Assembly: GCA_016932595.1 (NCBI GenBank) | Contig: JAFGCP010000087.1 | Coordinates: forward strand, 1 to 38,123 | Source of the DNA: Deltaproteobacteria bacterium | GTDB lineage: Bacteria; Desulfobacterota; WTBG01; CAIYCZ01; CAIRTM01 | DNA length: 38,123 nt | Direction of reading: 5' to 3' | Shown here: piece by piece, positions 9,231-16,939 of the stretch | Numbering within the stretch: the stretch's first letter is position 1 | Layout of the letters: each line of letters opens with the position of its first letter | Notes under the pieces: model-generated | Seen by the model: the letters and a program-made list of their open reading frames with translations, nothing else | Database searches by the model: none | What the model was told of the DNA's origin: nothing | Made by a program: the position numbers and the translations under genes

Positions 9231-9302
9231 AAGTGTATTTTTGAAATAAACATATTTTAAGAGCGCCACTGGCGCAGATTCAAGCCGAAGAGATCAGCCA
9301 TT

Positions 9303-11141
9303 ATGAAACTTGAAGACGAGTTCAGAACTAGTGCCGGCGGGATTAAAATTATTGGAAGTGCTGCTGAAAAAAACATGTACAGCCATGATATCGGCGATGT
9401 GCCGCATATCATGACGCAGACTTTTTTTCAAACGCAGCCTGATTTTGTCGTCCAGCCGCAGAGCATAGATGAGATCCAGAAGGTGCTCGCCTTTGCCCAT
9501 GAAAAGAAAATCCCGGTTATACCGCGAGGCGCAGCCTCGTGGGGGTTTGGTGGCGTTATTCCAACACAGGGAGGCATTGTTGTCGACCTTTCGCCGCTGC
9601 GCAAAATCCTTGTGCTCGACAAAGCACACAAGACCGTGACGGTTGAGGCTGGCGCCAGGTGGAGCGATATCGACATACTGGCTAAAAAAGACGACCTGTG
9701 CCTGATGACCTATCCTTCCAGCAAGTTCTCCACCGTTGCCGGCTGGATCGCCACCGGCGGCTACGGCATCAACAGCTACCGCTATGGACACATTGCTAAA
9801 CAGATCCAGTCAATGACCGTGGTCACCCCGGCCGGAGAGGTAAAAAAGTTGACGCCAGCTGACCGGGAATTCGATTTTTTCGTCTCCGGGGAGGGCCAGT
9901 TCGGTATAATTGCCGAAGTGACCCTCAAGCTTCGCGAACTGCCGAAAAACTCCTATGCGCATATTTTTTATTTTGCAACCGACAAGGATGCATTTGATTT
10001 CATAGCCCAGGCAGCCGGGCAGAAAACAGCTGCCAATGTGATCAGATTCATCGACGAGAATCACCTGCGTGAAACCAATGAAATAATGCACGCCAATGTC
10101 TTCAAGGAAAAGGCGGGCGTGCTGGTCGAATTTTCAAATACCGCTGAGGAACAGCAGTTTCTGGACCTTATCAGGCAATTCGGCACCTATGAGCAATCTC
10201 CTGCCTATGCTGCATCCTACTTGTGGAACGAGCGGCTCTTCGGCATGAAAGCAAAACGCCTGGGCCCGACGCTGCTGGCAAGCGAAGTTGTCCTGCCCAT
10301 AGCTGATGCCGCGGCCTTCATTGAGAAGGCTAAAACACTCGGAAGGTATTACGGGACCGAGATCTGTATTGATTCCTATATCCTGGACCAGAGCCGGGCC
10401 CTTATCATGACAACATTTCTCTGCGACTCGCGGAAGCTCAAGTACATGATCCACATGCCGCTTGTTTCCATGCTCACGCAGGCCGCCGTTTCCATGGGCG
10501 CCAAGCCCTACGGCCTGGGGATTTGGAATGCAGCTTTCGTCAACCATTTGTTCAGCTCCGAGCAGCAGGCTGAAATACGGGCCTACAAAGCAAAGACCGA
10601 CCCGAACGGCATCATGAACCCCGGCAAGCACCTTCGGGTTGGGTCGAAGTTCATGAACATTCCGGCGCTGCTGTTCCACCCCATGGTGTTCGGGCTTTCC
10701 ATGCGTTTGCTTATTCTGCTGTCGCCGATAATCGGCCCGATCGCGACCATGCTTTTCGGCAAGGACAAGAAGCTCGACTCCCTTGATCTTGAGCTCAGTA
10801 CGCATGCCTGCGCCAAGTGCGGCAACTGCATGGCCGTATGCCCGGCCTACCTGGTCCTTAAAAACGAGGCAGTCAGCGGCAAGGGTAAAATTGAACTTGC
10901 CAAAAAGCTCATTGCCGGGCAGCCCGTTACGGCCGAGGAGGCGGCAAACGCCTATATGTGCATGCACTGCAGGGCCTGCGAGGAAATCTGCCAAACCAAC
11001 CTCGACCTGATGACGCTCTGGGATGCACTGGAGCGCCGCCTTGAAGCCAATTTCGCCAGGCCGGATGAAAAAATCAAGGAATTTTTAAAAACCATAGATG
11101 CCAGCAAGGAATACTGGGACATGGTCGAGCGGAATTCATAA
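9303..11141 (+). CDS. FAD-binding (GlcD/D-lactate dehydrogenase-type) and 4Fe-4S oxidoreductase, probable electron-input subunit
   Basis: PP-loop-like FAD_binding_4 pattern (IPVIPRGAASWGFGGVIPTQGGIVVDLSPL; VEAGARW; GGYGINSYRYG); C-terminal CAKCGNCMAVCP and CMHCRACEEICQ 4Fe-4S motifs. Confidence 0.88.
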   Translation: MKLEDEFRTSAGGIKIIGSAAEKNMYSHDIGDVPHIMTQTFFQTQPDFVVQPQSIDEIQKVLAFAHEKKIPVIPRGAASWGFGGVIPTQGGIVVDLSPLRKILVLDKAHKTVTVEAGARWSDIDILAKKDDLCLMTYPSSKFSTVAGWIATGGYGINSYRYGHIAKQIQSMTVVTPAGEVKKLTPADREFDFFVSGEGQFGIIAEVTLKLRELPKNSYAHIFYFATDKDAFDFIAQAAGQKTAANVIRFIDENHLRETNEIMHANVFKEKAGVLVEFSNTAEEQQFLDLIRQFGTYEQSPAYAASYLWNERLFGMKAKRLGPTLLASEVVLPIADAAAFIEKAKTLGRYYGTEICIDSYILDQSRALIMTTFLCDSRKLKYMIHMPLVSMLTQAAVSMGAKPYGLGIWNAAFVNHLFSSEQQAEIRAYKAKTDPNGIMNPGKHLRVGSKFMNIPALLFHPMVFGLSMRLLILLSPIIGPIATMLFGKDKKLDSLDLELSTHACAKCGNCMAVCPAYLVLKNEAVSGKGKIELAKKLIAGQPVTAEEAANAYMCMHCRACEEICQTNLDLMTLWDALERRLEANFARPDEKIKEFLKTIDASKEYWDMVERNS

Positions 11142-11146
11142 GAAGC

Positions 11147-11169
11147 AGGGGCGTAGGCCATACGCCCCT
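11147..11169. repeat. REP-like hairpin AGGGGCGTA-GGCCA-TACGCCCCT
   Basis: Perfect 9-bp arms, 5-nt loop, in the gap between two operon genes. Confidence 0.8.
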
Positions 11170-11203
11170 ACACATGATCCTAATCCTATTGAATGTAGTG
11201 CGT

Positions 11204-12601
11204 ATGCCGAAAAAATATCACATTGAAATTAACCCCACGCCCCTGGACCTGAAGCTTGTAGCCAAGTTCAAAATCACCCGGGGCGAAAACTGCATTAACT
11301 GCGGAAAGTGCACCAAGGTCTGCATTTATGAAGCGCACAAGCGCTCTGAGGCTGATATCCGCAAGATTGCCGAACCCTACATGGTGGCGTGCAAAAATTG
11401 CTTCCGATGCATTCAGGAATGCCCGCGCGGCGCATTAGTGAAATCTCTCGATCCCGAGTTCCAGGCCCTGGGCGGGCCGTACTGGAAGCCCGACATGTTC
11501 CTTTCCATCTGGAAGCAGGCCGAAGACGGCAAGGTGCCCGTATCGGGCGCCGGGTACCGCGGTCCTTTTACGGGCCCGGGTTTTGACGGCATGTGGACCG
11601 ACATGTCCGAGATCGTCCGGCCAACGCGCGACGGCATTCACGGACGCGAGTATATTTCGACCGCCGTGGAGCTGGGCAGAAAGCTCAACCACCTCGAGTT
11701 CGACGCCTCGGGCGCCCTTGTTTCGAAGGTTTTCGACGTTGTCAATGTGCCGATTCCGATTATTTTAGACATACCATCATCGGAACTCATCACGCCCAAT
11801 ATCAAGCAGGCAATCGTAGCGGCAGCCAAAAAAATTGATTCCTTCGTCATACTCCCTGCTGAAAACATCACCGATGATGTGCAAAAAAACATGCAGCATA
11901 TTATACCGCTGATGAGCGCCGAGCAGGTCCTTTTCCACGCTGAGCTTATCAGGCATGCACGGGTCATTGCCATCGACTACAGCGATGCTTTGCTGAAAAA
12001 TTTCTGCAGTATACGTGAATCGGTCAGAAATCTGTCCCCTGCTCTGGTCATCGTTCGCATCCCCGCATCATCCGGTATAGAGGAACGGGTTGTTGAGCTT
12101 GTACGGGCAGGTGTTGAAATCGTACAGATCGCCGCAGATTACTGCGGCATGGAAGTACCGGGAGGCCGCTATATCAAGGATGTTATCCGGGCTGTCCATT
12201 TGCGGCTGGTAGATGAGCGGGTACGCGATGAAATCTCGATTATTGCTTCCGGCGGTATTGCCATGGCCGAACATGTTCCCAAAGCCTGTATTTGCGGCGC
12301 TGACCTTACCGCGGTAGGGCTGCCTCTCCTTATCGCCCTGGGAGCGCTCGTGTATCAGGAGCCGGAAAAGAAAATTGTCATGCCCGAGGGTATAGATACA
12401 GTACCGGTAGCCATCGCGCGGCAGCGCATAGTAAATCTCATGGGCGCCTGGCACTCGCAGATTCTTGAAATGATGGGAGCTATGGGCATCCGTGAGGCCA
12501 GACGGCTGCGGGGCGAAACGGGCAGGGCGATATTTTTCGATGAAATCGATAAGGATATTTTTGGTAAACTTTTTCAGAACCAGGAAGCGGCAAGCGTATG
12601 A
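11204..12601 (+). CDS. Ferredoxin-domain protein with degenerate glutamate synthase (GltB central, FMN)-like domain
   Basis: ORF 11174..12601; CINCGKCTKVC, CKNCFRCIQECPRG; retains ISIIASGGIAMAEHVPKACICGAD and GAWHSQILEMMGAMGIREARRLRGETGRAIFF but lacks the 3Fe-4S cysteines and the GGYGGTGAAP loop. Overlaps the next gene by ATGA. Confidence 0.8.
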   Translation: MPKKYHIEINPTPLDLKLVAKFKITRGENCINCGKCTKVCIYEAHKRSEADIRKIAEPYMVACKNCFRCIQECPRGALVKSLDPEFQALGGPYWKPDMFLSIWKQAEDGKVPVSGAGYRGPFTGPGFDGMWTDMSEIVRPTRDGIHGREYISTAVELGRKLNHLEFDASGALVSKVFDVVNVPIPIILDIPSSELITPNIKQAIVAAAKKIDSFVILPAENITDDVQKNMQHIIPLMSAEQVLFHAELIRHARVIAIDYSDALLKNFCSIRESVRNLSPALVIVRIPASSGIEERVVELVRAGVEIVQIAADYCGMEVPGGRYIKDVIRAVHLRLVDERVRDEISIIASGGIAMAEHVPKACICGADLTAVGLPLLIALGALVYQEPEKKIVMPEGIDTVPVAIARQRIVNLMGAWHSQILEMMGAMGIREARRLRGETGRAIFFDEIDKDIFGKLFQNQEAASV

Positions 12602-14079
12602 AACCAGACAGCGTAGTTATAAAACCAATCCCATCGCGGTTCAAGCATCAGGTGCCCAAGTACAAGGTCACCAGGTCTGATGCCTGCATTAACTGCGGCA
12701 TGTGTGCGAAAAGCTGCCCTTACGGGGTGCACGAGCGCATCGAGGGCCACAATAAAATGCGGCCGCCCATCGACTATAAATGCATCGGCTATGAGTGCCG
12801 CAAGAATGACGAGTTTTACTGCGTGTACCGCTGCCCCCGCAAGGCACTGAGCCTGTCACTCAATCCAATGTATGACGCCCTGGGGGACTGCCGCTGGACC
12901 TCGGACATGATTGTTGCAACCTGGATCATGGCCGAGACAGGGTATCCGCCCGAGCGCACGGATCTGGGGTATAATCTCGGCAATTCCGGCGGCGGCTTCG
13001 ACAAGCTGCGCCTGAAGTTCCCGGAAAACCCCGCCAAAGTGAATCGTGAGGAGATTTCAACGGCCATACGCCTGAACCGAAGGGCTGACGGCCGCGCAGA
13101 TGTGGTGATATCGACGCCCGTCTATGGCGGAGGCATGTCCTTCGGCTCGGTGAGCCTTGCGACGATGCTGTCAAAGGCCCGCAATGCAAAAATATGGAAC
13201 ACCTTCACCTGCACCGGCGAAGGCGGGTATCCGGAAATGCTGTATCCCTATGATGATCACGTGATCACCCAGGTCGCCACCGGCCTTTTCGGTGTGCGAG
13301 AGGAAACGATCCAGCGCGTCAAGATCGTTGAATTCAAGTATGCCCAGGGAGCAAAGCCGGGCCTTGGCGGGCATCTGCTCGGCACAAAGAATACCGAAAG
13401 CGTCGCCCGGATGCGCGAGGCTGTTCAGGGCACGCCCCTGTTTTCGCCTTTTCCCTTCCACTCGGTCTACTCCATCGAGGACCACAAAAAGCATATCGAC
13501 TGGATCAAGCAGATGAACCCGAAGGCCCTGGTATCGGTTAAGGTTTCAACGCCCAATGACGTCGACATGGTAGCTGTCGGATCCTATTATGCCGGCGCCC
13601 ACATCATCCACATCGACGGCGGTTACGGAGGTACGGGCGCGGCGCCCGATATCGCGAAAAAAAATATCGCCATGCCCATCGAGTACGCAATCCCGAAGGT
13701 GCACAATTTTCTCAGGGACGAAGGCGCCCGTGATGTGGTGACCCTTATCGCCTCCGGCGGAATACGCACCGCCCATGATCTTGTCAAGGCCATATGTCTC
13801 GGCGCCGACGGCGCGGTCATAGGAACGGCTGAAATGGTAGCTCTTGAGTGCGTCCGCTGCGGGAATTGCGAATCGGGCCGGGGCTGTGCCCGCGGCATCG
13901 CCTCGACTGACTCGGAGCTTGCAGACCTGTTCAATGACGACTGGGCGACTCAGCGACTCACCAACCTGTACCATGCCTGGAACTACCAGCTCGTCGACAT
14001 ATTGCAGCGCATGGGCATGAAAAGCGTCACCGAGCTGGTGGGCCGGACCGACTTGCTCGAGCATGTTGATTATAGTTAA
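12598..14079 (+). CDS. Glutamate synthase, FMN/4Fe-4S subunit (archaeal-type GltB core)
   Basis: CINCGMCAKSCPYG; STPVYGGGMSFGSVS; GEGGYPEM; AKPGLGGHLLGTKN; VSVKVSTPNDVDMVAVGSYYAGAHIIHIDGGYGGTGAAP; CVRCGNCESGRGCARGIAS. Confidence 0.95.
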   Translation: MKPDSVVIKPIPSRFKHQVPKYKVTRSDACINCGMCAKSCPYGVHERIEGHNKMRPPIDYKCIGYECRKNDEFYCVYRCPRKALSLSLNPMYDALGDCRWTSDMIVATWIMAETGYPPERTDLGYNLGNSGGGFDKLRLKFPENPAKVNREEISTAIRLNRRADGRADVVISTPVYGGGMSFGSVSLATMLSKARNAKIWNTFTCTGEGGYPEMLYPYDDHVITQVATGLFGVREETIQRVKIVEFKYAQGAKPGLGGHLLGTKNTESVARMREAVQGTPLFSPFPFHSVYSIEDHKKHIDWIKQMNPKALVSVKVSTPNDVDMVAVGSYYAGAHIIHIDGGYGGTGAAPDIAKKNIAMPIEYAIPKVHNFLRDEGARDVVTLIASGGIRTAHDLVKAICLGADGAVIGTAEMVALECVRCGNCESGRGCARGIASTDSELADLFNDDWATQRLTNLYHAWNYQLVDILQRMGMKSVTELVGRTDLLEHVDYS

Positions 14080-14091
14080 AAATGAATAATG

Positions 14092-14119
14092 GTAGGGGCG
14101 GTTCGCTAACCGCCCCTAC
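14092..14119. repeat. REP-like hairpin GTAGGGGCGGTT-CGCT-AACCGCCCCTAC
   Basis: Perfect 12-bp arms, 4-nt loop; ends 29 nt before the next CDS start. Confidence 0.85.
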
Positions 14120-14148
14120 AGATGAAATTTTATATCGGAGTTCATATA

Positions 14149-16791
14149 ATGAACAGAGCAGAACAAATTCTTGAATCCCGCACAGAGCTGTGCCGCCAGG
14201 TGCCCCCGCTTGCCCGGAACACCGAAGAGGAAGGCGGCTGCGGTGTTACCGGTTTCATCAGCTCCATCCCCGTGACGGGAAAAAATATTTTTGAACCCTC
14301 GGTGCAGATGCACAACAGGGGCAACGGCAAGGGCGGAGGTATCGCTGCCGTTGGCTTCATCCCCGAAGCGCTGGGTGTGTCGCGGCAGGTGCTGGACGAC
14401 GACTATATGCTGCACATCGCGCTGCTTGACGAATCTGCTGCCCCTGCAATCGAACAGCAGTTCATCTTCCCCTGCTTCACCATCGATAAATCGGAAAAGC
14501 TCGAACGCATCGACGACTACCGCAGCATCGGCCTTGAGGTGAAGCCGCCCGAGATCATCCGGTATTTTGTAAGGGTAAAAGCAGACGTGCTTGACGCATT
14601 TATCAGCGACAATGGCCTAACGGCCCTTGACCGCCGCGATGCCGAAGACGAGTTCGTGTACCGCAACAGCTTTAAAATCAACGCGAAATATTATGCCTCC
14701 CTGGGCGAGAAAAAAGCCTTTGTCATGTCCCACGGCCGCAACATGATGATACTGAAAATCGTGGGCTATGCTGAAAACGTGGTGAAGTATTACAAGCTTG
14801 AGGAGTTCAAAGCCCATGCCTGGATCGCCCATCAGCGCTACCCGACCCGCGGCCGCGTGTGGCACCCCGGCGGCTGCCATCCCTTTAGCGCCCTCAATGA
14901 GGCCCTGGTGCACAACGGCGACTTCGCCAACTACCAGTCCGTAAGCGAGTATCTGAAGCAGCGCAATTATATTCCGCTGTTTCTCACCGATACCGAAGAG
15001 GCTGCGCTCATGCTCGACCTGTGGAGCCGCGTGTACAAGTATCCCCTGGAATATCTGATTGAGGCCCTGGCGCCCACATCGGAAATGGATTTTGATCTGC
15101 TGCCTCCTGCTAAGCAAAAGATATATAAAGCCATTCAGACGCATCATGTTGGCGCATCCCCTGACGGCCCCTGGTTTTTTATCATCGCGCGCAATAACAT
15201 AGCCGATAAAGCGCTGCAGCTTATCGGCATAACTGATACGGCCATGCTGCGGCCCCAGGTATTCGCCCTGCAGGAAAGCGGCGATGTGCAGATCGGCCTC
15301 GTGTGCTCGGAAAAGCAGGCAATTGACGCGACCCTCATGTCCCTCGAGCGCGAGGATGCCAGGTTCCGGCCTGTTGCCGACAAGTACTGGAATGCCCGCG
15401 GCGGCAGCTATACCGACGGCGGCTCCTTCATCTTCAGTCTTGTCGACAGCGATAACGGCGCAAAAAAACTCATCTGCACGGATAAGTTCGGAAACAGTAT
15501 CACCACACCCCGTGACCAGCAGATCTGCACCATGCCCTCAAAGGCGACCGATGCTGACGTTCAGGCCGCAGCAGCCAGGTTTGCCCCCTTGTTCCAGGCA
15601 GGGGCCGATGCGGCAGCGGCAGGCGTTTTTTCCTCTATCCGGGACGGGCTGAAATCGTTTTCAGCCGAGACATTCACCTGCAGTATCAAGGCACTTGAAC
15701 ATATCGGCCTGCAGAGCGATGCCAACAAGACCATCGCCATTGAAGCTCTGACCATGCTGAGTGACCGGCGCTATGCTACGGGATCGGTGAAGCGCGGTTC
15801 CCTGTTGCATGTGCTCAAAGCAAGCCTTGACGCGATATTCGCCGCTACACCGGGCATAACCGAATCCTCCGGCTCGAAATACAGTCATATCGATTTCGAT
15901 ACCCGGAAACACCTCCGCGCACCCCTCCGGGATGATGCGGTGCTGGTCATTGACGCCGAGAAATTCGAGCCCGAGGGCGACCTGTGCGATGCTGTCCTGA
16001 TTGTGGCGGCCTACAAGCTGGGGTGGCGGCGGTTTATTGTTTATAAATACCGCGGCCAGCGCTTTACGGGCTGCGGCTTCGGCGCAGCCACCGAAGGCGT
16101 GCGCATCGACGTGTACGGAGCATCGGGTGATTATCTCGCCTCGGGCATAGACGGCATGGAAATTCATGTGCACGGCAATGCCCAGGACCAGCTCTGCCAG
16201 ATCATGAAGGCCGGCAAGCTCGTCGTGTACGGCGATGTGGGCCAGACTTTCATGTACGGCGCCAAGGGCGGTACAGCCTATATTCTGGGGAATGCAGCGG
16301 GCCGGCCCCTGATCAATGCCGTGGGCAAACCCCGCGTTGTGATTAACGGCACAGCCCTTGATTATCTGGCCGAATCATTCATGGCCGGCGATCCGCTGAG
16401 CGGCGGTGGCTTTGTCGTACTCAACGGCATTGGTTTTGACGATCGGGACGGCAGTATCAGGGAATACGATTCCCCCTACCCGGGCTCGAATATTTTCTCC
16501 CTGGCCTCCGGCGGCGCCATTTATGTCCGTGATCCGCGGGGCAGGCTGGTCGACGAGCAACTCAACGGCGGCCAGTATTTCGAGCTCACGGATGCCGACT
16601 GGCAACTGATCAAACCCTATCTTGAGGAAAATGAAAAGCTGTTCGGCATCGCTGTCGATGAACTGCTGACCGTGGACGGGAAGAAACTCCAACCCGCGCA
16701 GGTGTACCGCAAAATAGGACCAAAAAAAGCGGCTCCGGAAGTGGTTAAAATTGACAGCGGGCTTGAAGAGTCATGCACGTGTGAAAAATGA
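14149..16791 (+). CDS. Glutamate synthase class II glutamine amidotransferase domain fused to GXGXG (GltB C-terminal) domain
   Basis: ORF 14122..16791; start MNRAEQ at 14149 (GGAG upstream). GGCGVTGFIS (Cys nucleophile after about 30-aa propeptide), HPGGCHPFSALNEALVHNGDFANY, then GXGXG repeats (GIDGMEIHVHGNAQDQLC..GKLVVYGDVGQTFMYGAKGGTAYILG). Confidence 0.92.
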   Translation: MNRAEQILESRTELCRQVPPLARNTEEEGGCGVTGFISSIPVTGKNIFEPSVQMHNRGNGKGGGIAAVGFIPEALGVSRQVLDDDYMLHIALLDESAAPAIEQQFIFPCFTIDKSEKLERIDDYRSIGLEVKPPEIIRYFVRVKADVLDAFISDNGLTALDRRDAEDEFVYRNSFKINAKYYASLGEKKAFVMSHGRNMMILKIVGYAENVVKYYKLEEFKAHAWIAHQRYPTRGRVWHPGGCHPFSALNEALVHNGDFANYQSVSEYLKQRNYIPLFLTDTEEAALMLDLWSRVYKYPLEYLIEALAPTSEMDFDLLPPAKQKIYKAIQTHHVGASPDGPWFFIIARNNIADKALQLIGITDTAMLRPQVFALQESGDVQIGLVCSEKQAIDATLMSLEREDARFRPVADKYWNARGGSYTDGGSFIFSLVDSDNGAKKLICTDKFGNSITTPRDQQICTMPSKATDADVQAAAARFAPLFQAGADAAAAGVFSSIRDGLKSFSAETFTCSIKALEHIGLQSDANKTIAIEALTMLSDRRYATGSVKRGSLLHVLKASLDAIFAATPGITESSGSKYSHIDFDTRKHLRAPLRDDAVLVIDAEKFEPEGDLCDAVLIVAAYKLGWRRFIVYKYRGQRFTGCGFGAATEGVRIDVYGASGDYLASGIDGMEIHVHGNAQDQLCQIMKAGKLVVYGDVGQTFMYGAKGGTAYILGNAAGRPLINAVGKPRVVINGTALDYLAESFMAGDPLSGGGFVVLNGIGFDDRDGSIREYDSPYPGSNIFSLASGGAIYVRDPRGRLVDEQLNGGQYFELTDADWQLIKPYLEENEKLFGIAVDELLTVDGKKLQPAQVYRKIGPKKAAPEVVKIDSGLEESCTCEK

Positions 16792-16826
16792 TACAGGCTG
16801 TTAGCCTCATCGATTACTGACTGGAT

Positions 16827-16856
16827 AAAGCCGATCATAATCGATCGGCTTTTTTA
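16827..16856 (+). terminator. Intrinsic terminator of the glutamate synthase operon
   Basis: GCCGATC-ATAATC-GATCGGC followed by TTTTTT. Confidence 0.88.
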
Positions 16857-16939
16857 ATGGGCCAAGTTGAATGTATTTATCATGCATTCTTATTTAACAG
16901 CTTGAAATTACTGTATTTATTTGATATGCGGCGCAAATT

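Noticed and set aside
10134-10994. 286-aa antisense ORF within the FAD/Fe-S gene
   Set aside because: Antisense shadow of a convincing CDS; no recognisable domain.
14617-15147. Antisense ORFs within the GATase-GXGXG gene (also 15661-16173)
   Set aside because: Shadow ORFs in a GC-rich CDS; no motif support.
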